Source of the DNA: Paracoccus sediminis
GTDB taxonomy: Bacteria; Pseudomonadota; Alphaproteobacteria; Rhodobacterales; Rhodobacteraceae
Assembly (NCBI RefSeq): GCF_900188295.1
Contig: NZ_FZNM01000002.1
Location: forward strand, 248,001-312,000
Direction: 5' to 3'
DNA: 64,000 nt
Shown here: in pieces, positions 44,640 through 53,775 of the stretch
Position numbering within the stretch: position 1 is the first letter of the stretch
Layout of the letters: the number at the start of each line of letters is the position of its first letter
Notes under the pieces: model-generated
The model's input: the letters and a program-made list of their open reading frames with translations, nothing else
What the model was told of the DNA's origin: nothing
Database searches by the model: none
Program-made: the position numbers and the translations under genes

Positions 44640-45995
44640 GTGAAGCGATCATTCTGCATGACCGTGGCGCTTGCCACACTGGCGGCTGGCGCTGCGCAGG
44701 CGCAACTGGTGATTGAAAAAGGCAGCGACGACCGGATCAACTGGCAAAGCCTGGAGGATTTCGGGGCCGCCCATGCCGATCTGGACGGGCAAAGCGTCAC
44801 CATCCTGGGACCTTGGCTGGGGGTGGACCAGGAACTGTTCACCTCGATCGCCGCCTATTTCGAGGATGCGACCGGGGCGACCGTGAATTATTCCGGGTCG
44901 AACAGCTTCGAACAGCAGATCGTGATCGACAGCGAGGCCGGGTCGCCCCCCGACATCGCCGTGCTGCCCCAGCCAGGGCTGGCCGCCGATCTGGCCGCCA
45001 AGGGGCGCCTGAAGGATCTGGGCGAGGATACCGCGCAATGGGTCCGCGACACTTACGCGGCGGGCGAAAGCTGGGCGGCGCTGAGCACCTATAAGGGGCA
45101 GGACGGAACGGAACGGTTTTTCGCCTTTCCCTACAAGGCGGACGTGAAATCCCTTGTCTGGTATGTCCCCGAGAACTTCGAGGACGCGGGCTATGAAGTG
45201 CCCGAAACCTACGAGGATCTCAAGGCGCTGACCGAACAGATCGCCGCCGACGGGGAAACCCCCTGGTGCATCGGCCTGGCGTCCGGCGGCGCGACCGGCT
45301 GGCCCGCGACCGATTGGGTCGAGGATCTGATGCTGCGGCTGAACACGCCCGAGGATTACGACGGCTGGACCACGAACGCCCTGGCCTTCAACGACCCCAA
45401 GGTCGTGGCGGCCATCGACGAATTCGGCTGGTTCGCCAAGAACGAGGATTACGTGGCCGGCGGGCCGGCATCCGTGGCGTCCAACGATTTCCGCGAAAGC
45501 CCGAACGGTTTGTTCGAAAGCCCGCCCGCCTGCTACATGCACCGGCAGGCCAGCTTCATCCCGTCCTTCTTCCCGGACGGCACGGTCGAGGGCGAGGATT
45601 ACGATTTCTTCTACTTCCCCGCCCCTGCCGATGGCAGCATGGGCCAGCCGGTCCTGGGCGGCGGCACGCTGTTTGGCGTGTTTACCGACAATCCGGTCGC
45701 CATGGCCTTTATCGAATTCCTGAAAACGCCCGCCGCGCACGAATTGTGGATGGCGCAATCGGGGTTCACCACCCCCCATACCGGCGTGAACATGGACGCC
45801 TATGCCAGCGAGACCCAGCGCAAGATGGGCCAGATCCTGCTGGATGCCACGACCTTCCGGTTCGACGGGTCGGACCTGATGCCCGGCGCGGTCGGCGCGG
45901 GGGCGTTCTGGACGGGCATGGTCGATTTCGTGGGGGGCGCGTCCGCGCAGGACGTGGCCGACCGCATCCAGCAGACCTGGGCCACGCTGCAATGA
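44640..45995 (+). CDS. aglE: Alpha-glucoside ABC transporter, substrate-binding protein
   Basis: A 451-residue extracellular-solute-binding protein (family 1) with signal peptide KRSFCMTVALATLAAGAAQAQ. The mature domain has GPWLGVDQELFTSIAAYFE, EQQIVIDSEAGSPPDIAVLP, FAFPYKADVKSLVWY and GGGTLFGVFTDNPVAMAFIE. The same gene order as agl of Sinorhizobium (binding protein, two permeases, alpha-glucosidase, ATPase) identifies it as AglE-like, for sucrose, maltose or trehalose uptake. The GTG start (44640) follows GGGGGAAG; the frame extends upstream without signal-peptide character. Confidence 0.9.
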   Translation: MKRSFCMTVALATLAAGAAQAQLVIEKGSDDRINWQSLEDFGAAHADLDGQSVTILGPWLGVDQELFTSIAAYFEDATGATVNYSGSNSFEQQIVIDSEAGSPPDIAVLPQPGLAADLAAKGRLKDLGEDTAQWVRDTYAAGESWAALSTYKGQDGTERFFAFPYKADVKSLVWYVPENFEDAGYEVPETYEDLKALTEQIAADGETPWCIGLASGGATGWPATDWVEDLMLRLNTPEDYDGWTTNALAFNDPKVVAAIDEFGWFAKNEDYVAGGPASVASNDFRESPNGLFESPPACYMHRQASFIPSFFPDGTVEGEDYDFFYFPAPADGSMGQPVLGGGTLFGVFTDNPVAMAFIEFLKTPAAHELWMAQSGFTTPHTGVNMDAYASETQRKMGQILLDATTFRFDGSDLMPGAVGAGAFWTGMVDFVGGASAQDVADRIQQTWATLQ

Positions 45996-46046
45996 CGCCG
46001 GACGCGGCGGGCCGGCCGCCGCGTTCCATCTCAGGGGGGCAGAGGA

Positions 46047-47042
46047 ATGGAACTGTTCTGGCTGGCCGTCAGCACGATCCTGATCGGCGTCTTCGGCTGC
46101 GTGGCGTGGTTCTGGGGATCGAACCTGATCCTGGACCGCATCTATCCCCCGCGCGGGCCGAACGCGGGCGACAATATCCGCAAGGCCAGCCAGATCCGGC
46201 CCTGGCTGTTCCTGGGACCGGCGATCCTGTTCCTGGGGGTCTATCTGGTCTATCCGATCTTCGACAGCCTGTGGCGGTCGCTGCACAATGCGGGCGGGAC
46301 CGAATTCGTGGGCCCGTCGAACTATGCCTGGCTGATGGGCGACGGCAAGTTCCGCGAATCGATGCGCAACAACCTCGTCTGGCTGCTGGTGGTGCCCGCC
46401 CTCTCCACCCTGTTCGGGCTGATCGCCGCGCAGCTGACCGACCGGCTGAAATGGGGCAACATCGGCAAGTCGCTGATCTTCATGCCCATGGCGATCAGCT
46501 TTGTCGGCGCCGGGGTGATCTGGAAATTCATCTATGAATACCGCGAGCCGGGCGAAAACCAGATCGGGCTGCTGAATGCCCTCGTGCAGACGCTTGGCGG
46601 CGATCCGCAGCTGTGGCTGACGCTGATCCCCTGGAACAACTTCTTCCTCATGATCGTGCTGGTCTGGATCCAGACCGGGTTCGCCATGGTGATCCTGTCC
46701 GCCGCCCTGCGGGGCATCCCCGAGGAAACCATCGAGGCCGCGATCCTGGACGGCGCGTCCCCCTGGCAGGTGTTCTTCAGGATCAAGGTGCCGCAGATCA
46801 TGGGAACCATCGCGGTCGTCTGGACCACCATAACCATCGTCGTGCTGAAGGTCTTCGACATCGTGTTCGTGATGACCAACGGGCAATGGGGCACGCAGGT
46901 GTTGGCCAACCTGATGTATGACTGGATGTTCCGCGGCACGCCCGATTACGGGCGCGGATCGGCCATCGCCATCATCCTGATGCTGCTGGTCACGCCGATC
47001 ATGATCTGGAACATCGTGAACGCCCGGCGGGAGGTGCGCTGA
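46047..47042 (+). CDS. aglF: Alpha-glucoside ABC transporter permease AglF
   Basis: A 331-residue MalF-type permease: about eight hydrophobic segments, including LFLGPAILFLGVYLVYPIFD and NFFLMIVLVWIQTGFAMVIL, and the EAA-type loop IPEETIEAAILDGASPWQVF that docks to the ATPase. It starts 51 nt after aglE with AGAGGA upstream of ATG 46047, and its stop overlaps the aglG start by 1 nt (TGATG). Confidence 0.93.
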   Translation: MELFWLAVSTILIGVFGCVAWFWGSNLILDRIYPPRGPNAGDNIRKASQIRPWLFLGPAILFLGVYLVYPIFDSLWRSLHNAGGTEFVGPSNYAWLMGDGKFRESMRNNLVWLLVVPALSTLFGLIAAQLTDRLKWGNIGKSLIFMPMAISFVGAGVIWKFIYEYREPGENQIGLLNALVQTLGGDPQLWLTLIPWNNFFLMIVLVWIQTGFAMVILSAALRGIPEETIEAAILDGASPWQVFFRIKVPQIMGTIAVVWTTITIVVLKVFDIVFVMTNGQWGTQVLANLMYDWMFRGTPDYGRGSAIAIILMLLVTPIMIWNIVNARREVR

Positions 47043-48175
47043 TGGAAGGCATGGCCGGACAGAAATCGGGGCTGGTCTGGACGGTCAACATCGCGGCCTT
47101 CCTGCTGGTGCTGCTGTGGACGATCCCGACCCTGGGCCTGTTGGTGTCGTCGTTCCGCGACCGCGACCAGATCCTGTCGTCGGGCTGGTGGCAGTCGTTT
47201 TCCGCGCAGGAGGCGACGGGCTTCGTGCGCACCGGCACGGGCGACGACGCGGTCCAGCAGGACGGGCAATACGTGATCGAGGGCAATGTCCTGGCCGAGG
47301 GCCAATCCCTGATCGCCTGGGGCACCGGCGCCCGCGAACCCGCCGCCTTCCAGCCCGGCGACACCGCCGAGATCGGCGACGGCTGGCAGGTCGCCGTGGC
47401 CGAGGACGGCCGCTATCGCATGACCTCGGACGCGCCGTTCGAGATGCGCCGGGGCGAGCGGATCTTCGTCACCACCGGGGCGCCCGCCCGGCTGACCACC
47501 GAAAACTACAGCCGCGTGCTGAACGCCGAAGGGCTGGGCCGGGCGTTCATGAACACCCTGACGGTGACGATCCCCGCCACCGTGATCCCGATCCTGATCG
47601 CGGCCTTCGCGGCCTATGCCCTGGCCTGGATGGAGTTTCCGGGACGCGCCCTGCTGACCGCCGCCGTGGTGGGCCTGCTGGTCGTGCCCTTGCAGGTGGC
47701 GCTGATCCCGCTGCTCAGGCTGCACAACGAACTGGGCATCGGCAAGGGCTATCTGGGCATCTGGCTGGCCCATACCGGCTTTGGCCTGCCACTGGCGATC
47801 TACCTGCTGCGCAACTACATGGTCGGCCTGCCGCGCGAGGTGATCGAATCCGCCCGTGTCGACGGCGCCACCGAATTCCAGATCTTCCGCAAGATCATCC
47901 TGCCGCTGTCTTTTCCGGCACTGGCGTCCTTTGCCATCTTTCAGTTCCTGTGGGTCTGGAACGACCTTCTTGTCGCGACCGTTTTCCTTGGCAATACCAA
48001 GGAGCAACTGGTCATGACCGGCGTGCTGCGCGAACTGATGGGATCAAAAGGCGGCGAATGGGAAATCCTTGCCACCTCGGCCTTCATCTCGATCGCGGTG
48101 CCGCTGCTCGTGTTCTTTGCGATGCAGAAGTATCTGGTCCGCGGATTGCTGGCCGGATCGGTGAAAGGTGGATGA
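47042..48175 (+). CDS. aglG: Alpha-glucoside ABC transporter permease AglG
   Basis: A 377-residue MalG-type permease. One helix at residues about 15-37 is followed by a long periplasmic insert of roughly 120 residues (about 45-165, Gly- and Asp-rich) before the remaining membrane segments, the arrangement typical of AglG. The EAA loop is LPREVIESARVDGATEFQIF, and the C-terminus LVRGLLAGSVKG is characteristic of the family. It overlaps aglF and is followed by aglA 3 nt later. Confidence 0.93.
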   Translation: MEGMAGQKSGLVWTVNIAAFLLVLLWTIPTLGLLVSSFRDRDQILSSGWWQSFSAQEATGFVRTGTGDDAVQQDGQYVIEGNVLAEGQSLIAWGTGAREPAAFQPGDTAEIGDGWQVAVAEDGRYRMTSDAPFEMRRGERIFVTTGAPARLTTENYSRVLNAEGLGRAFMNTLTVTIPATVIPILIAAFAAYALAWMEFPGRALLTAAVVGLLVVPLQVALIPLLRLHNELGIGKGYLGIWLAHTGFGLPLAIYLLRNYMVGLPREVIESARVDGATEFQIFRKIILPLSFPALASFAIFQFLWVWNDLLVATVFLGNTKEQLVMTGVLRELMGSKGGEWEILATSAFISIAVPLLVFFAMQKYLVRGLLAGSVKGG

Positions 48176-48178
48176 ATC

Positions 48179-49714
48179 TTGACGGATACGAAAATCGACT
48201 GGTGGAAGGGCGGGGTGATCTATCAGATCTATCCGCGCAGTTTTCAGGACACGACGGGCGACGGGGTGGGCGATCTGCCCGGTATCACCCAGCGCCTGCC
48301 CTATGTCGCCTCGCTGGGGGTGGACGCGGTCTGGATCTCGCCGTTCTTCACCTCGCCGATGAAGGATTTCGGCTATGACGTCAGCGATTACCGGGGCATC
48401 GATCCGCTGTTCGGCGTCATGCAGGATTTCGATGTCCTGATCGAACGGGCGCATGAACTGGGCCTCAAGGTGATGATCGACCTGGTGATGTCGCATACCT
48501 CGGACCAGCATCCGTGGTTCGCCGCAAGCCGTGCCAGCCGCGACAACGACAAGGCCGACTGGTATGTCTGGGCCGATCCGAAACCCGACGGCACGGTGCC
48601 CAACAACTGGCTGTCGATCTTTGGCGGGTCCGCCTGGCAATGGGACGCGCGGCGCGAACAGTATTACCTGCACAACTTCCTGGCGTCGCAACCCGACCTG
48701 AACTTCCACAACCCCGCCGTCCAGGACGAGCTTCTGGACATGGCCCGGTTCTGGCTGGACAAGGGCGTGGACGGGTTCCGGCTGGACACCGTCAACTTCT
48801 ATTTCCACGACGCCCAGTTGCGCGACAACCCGCCCCTGCCCAGGGAACAGCGCAAGTCCGACACCGCCCCGGCGGTGAACCCCTATAACCACCAAAGCCA
48901 CCGCTATGACAAGTCGCAGCCCGAGAACGTCGCCTTTCTGGAAAAGATGGCGACGCTGCTGCGCGGTTACGGCGCCGCCGTCATCGGCGAGATCGGCGAC
49001 AGCGAACGCGCGCTGGAACTGCTGGAGGAATATACCGGCGTCGCGGGCCGGATGCAGATGTCCTATGTCTTCGACTTCCTGTCGGGCAACGACCTGGCCG
49101 CCACCCGCATCGCCGAGGTGTTCGACGCGCTGCATGCGGTGGCGCCCAATTCCTGGCCCTGCTGGGCCATGTCGAACCACGACGTCGTGCGCCATATCAG
49201 CCGGTGGGCCTTGGCCGATCAGGCGGCCAAGGCCTATGCGACGGTGCTGTTGTGCATGAAGGGATCGGTCTGCCTGTATCAGGGCGAGGAACTGGGCCTG
49301 CCCGAGGCCGACATCGCCTTCGAGGATCTGCAAGACCCCTATGGCAAGGAATTCTGGCCCGAATTCAAGGGCCGAGACGGCTGCCGGACGCCGATGGTCT
49401 GGGACATGGGGGTGAACGGCGGGTTTTCGGTGGTCAAGCCCTGGCTGCCGGTGCCGCACACCCATCTGCAACGCACCGTCATCGCCCAGGAAGCCGATGC
49501 CCAGTCGATGCTGCACCATTACCGCTGGGCCATCAACCTGCGCCGCAAGCATTCCGCGCTGCGGGGGGGGACCATGACCGACATGCACGCCGAAGGACCG
49601 ATCCTGACCTTCAAGCGTGCCGACAACCAGCAGACCCTGCAAATCCGCGCCAACCTGTCGGCCGAGGAGGCGGCGGGCCTTCAGCCGTGGCAGGTGCAGA
49701 TCATCGAGGGCTAG
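48179..49714 (+). CDS. aglA: Alpha-glucosidase (GH13)
   Basis: A 511-residue GH13 enzyme that hydrolyses imported alpha-glucosides. The start region IDWWKGGVIYQIYPRSFQDT is typical. The catalytic triad is visible: nucleophile Asp203 in DGFRLDTVNF, acid/base Glu271 in IGEIGD and Asp335 in SNHDVVRH. No signal peptide is present, fitting a cytoplasmic location. The start is the TTG at 48179, 3 nt after the aglG stop, with GGTGG upstream; no in-frame ATG or GTG gives the conserved N-terminus. Confidence 0.92.
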   Translation: MTDTKIDWWKGGVIYQIYPRSFQDTTGDGVGDLPGITQRLPYVASLGVDAVWISPFFTSPMKDFGYDVSDYRGIDPLFGVMQDFDVLIERAHELGLKVMIDLVMSHTSDQHPWFAASRASRDNDKADWYVWADPKPDGTVPNNWLSIFGGSAWQWDARREQYYLHNFLASQPDLNFHNPAVQDELLDMARFWLDKGVDGFRLDTVNFYFHDAQLRDNPPLPREQRKSDTAPAVNPYNHQSHRYDKSQPENVAFLEKMATLLRGYGAAVIGEIGDSERALELLEEYTGVAGRMQMSYVFDFLSGNDLAATRIAEVFDALHAVAPNSWPCWAMSNHDVVRHISRWALADQAAKAYATVLLCMKGSVCLYQGEELGLPEADIAFEDLQDPYGKEFWPEFKGRDGCRTPMVWDMGVNGGFSVVKPWLPVPHTHLQRTVIAQEADAQSMLHHYRWAINLRRKHSALRGGTMTDMHAEGPILTFKRADNQQTLQIRANLSAEEAAGLQPWQVQIIEG

Positions 49715-49733
49715 GCCGAATGGGGGGACACCG

Positions 49734-50957
49734 ATGGCTGATCTGAGACTGACCGATGTCGCCAAATCCTATGGCGACGTGCATGTTCTGCGGAACATCG
49801 ATCTGGATATCGCATCGGGCGAATTCATCGTCTTCGTCGGCCCTTCGGGCTGCGGCAAATCCACGCTGCTGCGCATGATCGCCGGGCTGGAACGGATCAG
49901 CGGCGGCACGCTGGAGATCGACGGGCAGCGGATGAACGACATTCCGCCCAGCCAGCGGGGCATCGCCATGGTGTTCCAGTCCTATGCGCTGTATCCGCAC
50001 ATGACGGTGCGCGACAACATGGCCTTTGCCCTGAAGATCGCGGGCAAGTCCAAGGCCGAGGTGCAGGCGGCCACCGACCGCGCCGGAAAGATGCTGCAAC
50101 TGACGCCCTATCTGGACCGGCTGCCCAAGGCGCTGTCGGGCGGACAGCGCCAGCGGGTCGCGATCGGCCGGGCCATCGTGCGCGACCCCAAGGTCTATCT
50201 GTTCGACGAGCCGTTGTCGAACCTGGACGCCGCGCTGCGCGTGGCGACCCGGATCGAGATCGCGCAGCTCAAGGCATCGATGCCCGACCGCACGATGATC
50301 TATGTCACCCACGACCAGACCGAGGCGATGACCCTGGCCGACCGCATCGTCGTGCTGGCGGGCGGCGGCATCGCCCAGGTCGGCGCGCCGCTGGAACTGT
50401 ACGAACGCCCGGTCAACGAATTCGTGGCGCAGTTCATCGGCAGCCCGGCGATGAACTTGCTGCCGGGCCGCGTCAAGGCCGTTGGCCCGGTGACGACGGT
50501 CGCCCTGGACGGCGGGCTGGAAGCCGAGGTGGCGATCCCGACCCGCGCGGGCGACGAGGGCATGGCCGTGAACATCGGCGTGCGCCCCGAGGACATGCGC
50601 GAAACCGAAGGCACCCCCGTCTTCGAGGGCACGGTGGACCTGACCGAGGCCCTGGGCGAGGTGACGCTGCTTTACTTCGGCACCAACGCCGAAACGGTGC
50701 CGATCATCGCGAAACTTCCGGGCATCCATCCCGGTCTCAAGGGACGCCGGGTCCGGCTGACCGCCGATCCCCATGCCCTGCATCTGTTCCACAAGGGGCA
50801 GTCGCTTCTGTACCGCGATGGTGCGGACAGCCTGCCGCCCTATCAGCCGCGCACGGCCGCGCCTTCGGGCAGCATGGGGGGCACGGCCGCGGATGCGCCG
50901 CGAACCGGCGACCGGATCGAGGACGGGCTGATAAAACCCGAAGGTCCGGTCCGCTGA
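49734..50957 (+). CDS. aglK: Alpha-glucoside ABC transporter ATP-binding protein AglK
   Basis: A 407-residue MalK/UgpC-type ATPase. Walker A is VGPSGCGKSTLLRMIAG, the Q-loop is MVFQSYALYPHMTV, the signature is LSGGQRQRVAIGRAIV, Walker B is VYLFDEPLSNLD, the switch region is VTHDQTEAMTLADRIVV, and a regulatory TOBE/MalK domain follows. The protein is about 40 residues longer than usual because of a Pro/Gly-rich C-terminal tail (PSGSMGGTAADAPRTGD). ATG 49734 follows GGGGGGAC. It is the last gene of the agl operon. Confidence 0.92.
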   Translation: MADLRLTDVAKSYGDVHVLRNIDLDIASGEFIVFVGPSGCGKSTLLRMIAGLERISGGTLEIDGQRMNDIPPSQRGIAMVFQSYALYPHMTVRDNMAFALKIAGKSKAEVQAATDRAGKMLQLTPYLDRLPKALSGGQRQRVAIGRAIVRDPKVYLFDEPLSNLDAALRVATRIEIAQLKASMPDRTMIYVTHDQTEAMTLADRIVVLAGGGIAQVGAPLELYERPVNEFVAQFIGSPAMNLLPGRVKAVGPVTTVALDGGLEAEVAIPTRAGDEGMAVNIGVRPEDMRETEGTPVFEGTVDLTEALGEVTLLYFGTNAETVPIIAKLPGIHPGLKGRRVRLTADPHALHLFHKGQSLLYRDGADSLPPYQPRTAAPSGSMGGTAADAPRTGDRIEDGLIKPEGPVR

Positions 50958-51030
50958 GCCGCCGGTCTGCAACCAAAGTCGTGAATTGCGCGATGGCGAA
51001 TCTGCGATAGTCTTCCGGGCGGGAGGACTC

Positions 51031-51987
51031 ATGACACAGCGCAGCCACGCCGACCTTGTGGCCCAGCAGTCGCAGTCGCCATCCGCGACCTCGGCCCTGG
51101 CCGCATCCTGGCGCCGGTCCATGCTCAAGCACGGACTGGATCCGGCAGACCGCCGCCGCCCCGAACGGTTGACCCCGGCGGAACTGGACCGCCGCAGGCA
51201 GGGGATGGACCAGTTCCTGCGCCTGGCCGGTCCGCCGCTGGACCAGCTTTTCAACCTGGTCTGCCTGTCGGGCTGCAACGTCCTGCTGACCGACGCCGAC
51301 GGCGTGGTGATGGATCAGCGGGTGAATGCGGCCGATGCCGAACAGTTCCGCGACTGGGGCCTGTGGCAGGGCACCGTGTGGTCCGAGGCGGCCCAGGGCA
51401 CCAATGGCATCGGCACCTGCCTGGCCGAAGGGCGCCAGGTCACGATCCACCGCGAGGAACATTTCCACACCCGCAATACGGCGATGTCCTGCATGGACGC
51501 GCCGATCTGGGGGCCGGACGGTCGGCTGCTGGCCGCCCTGGACGTCAGTTCCGCGCGGGCCGACCAGACCGAACGCTATAACCGCCTGATCGGCGCGCAG
51601 GTGGCGCAGACCGCCCGCGCCATCGAGGCGGTATTCTTTCGCGCCAGCTTCCCGGACGCGCGCATCGTCGTGGCGTCCGACGACACGGCCGAGGCCGCCG
51701 TTCTGCTGGCGGTGGACAAGGACGATCTGGCCATCGGCGCGACCCGTGCCGCGCGCCGGGCGTTGGGTCTGGAACGCGAAGGCGCGTTCCGCCCCCGTCC
51801 CGCCGCCGACCTGCTGGGGCGGACCGATGACCTGACGGGCTTCGACAAGGCCGAACGGGCCGCCGTCGCGCGGGCCCTGGCGCGGGCGGAGGGCAACGTG
51901 TCCGCCGCCGCGCGCGCCTTGGGGGTCGGGCGGGCGACGCTGTATCGCCGCATGGCCCGACTGGGTCTGACCGAAAAAAGCGGCTGA
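51031..51987 (+). CDS. AcoR-like GAF/Fis-type transcriptional regulator without AAA+ domain
   Basis: A 318-residue protein. Residues about 60-220 are a GAF domain (EAAQGTNGIGTCLAEGRQVT and SCMDAPIWGPDGRLLAALDVS are typical of AcoR), and the C-terminus is a Fis-type helix-turn-helix (EGNVSAAARALGVGRATLYR). AcoR proteins activate sigma54 promoters through an AAA+ domain; that domain is absent here, so this protein must work with sigma70 or as a repressor. ATG 51031 has GGGAGGA upstream. A perfect palindrome directly follows its stop, and the aldehyde dehydrogenase gene lies just downstream, a likely target. Confidence 0.86.
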   Translation: MTQRSHADLVAQQSQSPSATSALAASWRRSMLKHGLDPADRRRPERLTPAELDRRRQGMDQFLRLAGPPLDQLFNLVCLSGCNVLLTDADGVVMDQRVNAADAEQFRDWGLWQGTVWSEAAQGTNGIGTCLAEGRQVTIHREEHFHTRNTAMSCMDAPIWGPDGRLLAALDVSSARADQTERYNRLIGAQVAQTARAIEAVFFRASFPDARIVVASDDTAEAAVLLAVDKDDLAIGATRAARRALGLEREGAFRPRPAADLLGRTDDLTGFDKAERAAVARALARAEGNVSAAARALGVGRATLYRRMARLGLTEKSG

Positions 51988-52007
51988 CTGTCTCATCCAT
52001 GAGACAG
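51988..52007. promoter_or_regulatory. Palindromic operator candidate upstream of the aldehyde dehydrogenase gene
   Basis: CTGTCTCAT-CC-ATGAGACAG is a perfect inverted repeat with 9-bp arms and a 2-bp centre, starting right after the TGA of the GAF/Fis regulator and 106 bp before the aldehyde dehydrogenase ATG. Its symmetry and size suit a Fis-type dimer. Binding by the upstream regulator is inference. Confidence 0.7.
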
Positions 52008-52113
52008 AAGCGGGCGGCCGCGGGCCGGAACCCGTTGCGCCGAATCGTTCCCGCGCCAAGCTGTGTTCATGCCCGGAGAAGGGAGACTTCGGGGCGTATC
52101 TGAGGAGGAAACG

Positions 52114-53640
52114 ATGCCGAACGACCAGACGCACGAATTCCGCGGCGTGGGCGTGATGCCCTTTGCCAAGCGGTACGACAATTTCATCGGCGGCCAGTGG
52201 ACCGCGCCGAAATCGGGCCGCTATTTCACCAACACCACCCCCATCACCGGCGCCGAGGTGGGCGAGATCGCCCGGTCGAATGCCGACGACATCGAGGCCG
52301 CGCTGGACGCCGCCCATGCCGCCAAGGACACATGGGGCCAGACCTCGGCTGCGGAACGGTCGCTGATCCTGCTGCGTATCGCCGACCGCATGGAACAGAA
52401 TCTGGAACTGCTGGCGACCGCCGAAACCTGGGACAACGGCAAGCCGATCCGGGAAACCATGGCCGCCGACCTGCCGCTGGCCATCGACCATTTCCGGTAT
52501 TTCGCCGGTGTCCTGCGCGGGCAGGAAGGCGGGATTTCGGAAATCGACCACGACACCGTCGCCTATCATTTCCACGAACCCCTGGGCGTCGTGGGCCAGA
52601 TCATCCCGTGGAACTTTCCGCTGCTGATGGCCTGCTGGAAACTGGCGCCGGCGCTGGCGGCAGGCAACTGCGTGGTGTTGAAGCCCGCCGAACAGACGCC
52701 TGCCAGCATCATGGTCTGGCTGGATCTGGTGGGCGACCTGCTGCCGCCGGGCGTGCTGAATGTCGTCAACGGTTTCGGCCTGGAGGCGGGCAAGCCCCTG
52801 GCCGGAAACCCGCGCATCGCCAAGATCGCCTTTACCGGGGAAACCACAACCGGGCGGCTTATCATGCAGTATGCGTCCGAAAACCTGATCCCGGTGACGC
52901 TGGAACTGGGTGGCAAATCCCCCAACCTCTTCTTCGAGGATGTGGCCCGCGAGGACGACGATTTCCTGGACAAGGCCATCGAGGGCTTCGTGATGTTCGC
53001 GCTGAACCAGGGCGAGGTCTGCACCTGCCCGTCGCGCGCCCTGATCCAGGAAAGCATCTATGACCGCTTCATGGACCGCGCCCTGAAACGCGTCGAGGCG
53101 ATCAAGCAGGGCGATCCGCGCGACGCCGCCACCATGATCGGCGCGCAGGCATCGTCGGAACAAAAAGACAAGATCCTGTCCTATTTCGACATCGGCCGCA
53201 AGGAAGGCGCCGAGGTGCTGATCGGCGGCGAGGCGGCGGATCACGGCGGGGAACTGTCCAGCGGCTATTACATCAAGCCGACGGTGCTCAAGGGCCACAA
53301 CAAGATGCGGGTCTTCCAGGAGGAAATCTTCGGCCCCGTCGTGTCCGTGACCACCTTCAAGGATCAGGACGAGGCGCTGTCGATCGCCAACGACACGCTG
53401 TACGGCCTGGGCGCGGGCGTCTGGTCGCGCGACGCCAACACCTGCTATCGTTTCGGCCGCGCGATCAAGGCGGGCCGGGTCTGGACCAACTGCTATCACG
53501 CCTATCCGGCCCATGCGGCCTTCGGCGGCTACAAGCAGTCGGGCATCGGGCGCGAAAACCACAAGATGATGCTGGACCATTACCAGCAGACCAAGAACAT
53601 GCTGGTGAGCTACAGCCCCAAGAAACTGGGCTTCTTCTGA
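52114..53640 (+). CDS. NAD-dependent aldehyde dehydrogenase (ExaC/AcoD-like)
   Basis: A 508-residue aldehyde dehydrogenase. The NAD-binding region shows [20 protein letters not shown] and [11 protein letters not shown], the active-site Glu lies in LELGGKSPN, and the catalytic Cys303 in [13 protein letters not shown]. Motifs and length match the ExaC/AcoD group that oxidises acetaldehyde and other aldehydes after quinoprotein ethanol dehydrogenase. ATG 52114 has GAGGAGG 6 nt upstream, which sets the start over the ATG at 52063. The upstream GAF/Fis gene and palindrome are the probable control elements; a strong hairpin follows the stop. Confidence 0.92.
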   Translation: MPNDQTHEFRGVGVMPFAKRYDNFIGGQWTAPKSGRYFTNTTPITGAEVGEIARSNADDIEAALDAAHAAKDTWGQTSAAERSLILLRIADRMEQNLELLATAETWDNGKPIRETMAADLPLAIDHFRYFAGVLRGQEGGISEIDHDTVAYHFHEPLGVVGQIIPWNFPLLMACWKLAPALAAGNCVVLKPAEQTPASIMVWLDLVGDLLPPGVLNVVNGFGLEAGKPLAGNPRIAKIAFTGETTTGRLIMQYASENLIPVTLELGGKSPNLFFEDVAREDDDFLDKAIEGFVMFALNQGEVCTCPSRALIQESIYDRFMDRALKRVEAIKQGDPRDAATMIGAQASSEQKDKILSYFDIGRKEGAEVLIGGEAADHGGELSSGYYIKPTVLKGHNKMRVFQEEIFGPVVSVTTFKDQDEALSIANDTLYGLGAGVWSRDANTCYRFGRAIKAGRVWTNCYHAYPAHAAFGGYKQSGIGRENHKMMLDHYQQTKNMLVSYSPKKLGFF

Positions 53641-53642
53641 TC

Positions 53643-53674
53643 CGGGCGGGCCGGTCCACGATCCGGCCCGTCCG
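53643..53674 (+). terminator. Hairpin terminator after the aldehyde dehydrogenase gene
   Basis: A 12-bp GC-rich stem (53643-53654 with 53663-53674, one G-U pair) around an 8-nt loop starts 2 nt after the stop codon. There is no T-run after it, so it may be a weak or Rho-assisted terminator. Confidence 0.5.
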
Positions 53675-53775
53675 AACCTGCCCCGTGCCTAAGGCGCCGA
53701 CCCTTCCCTCGCGGCGAAACCAGCGGCACGGGGCGGCGTTGAATCCCAACGCCCGCTTTGCCCCCGGTTCCCGCC

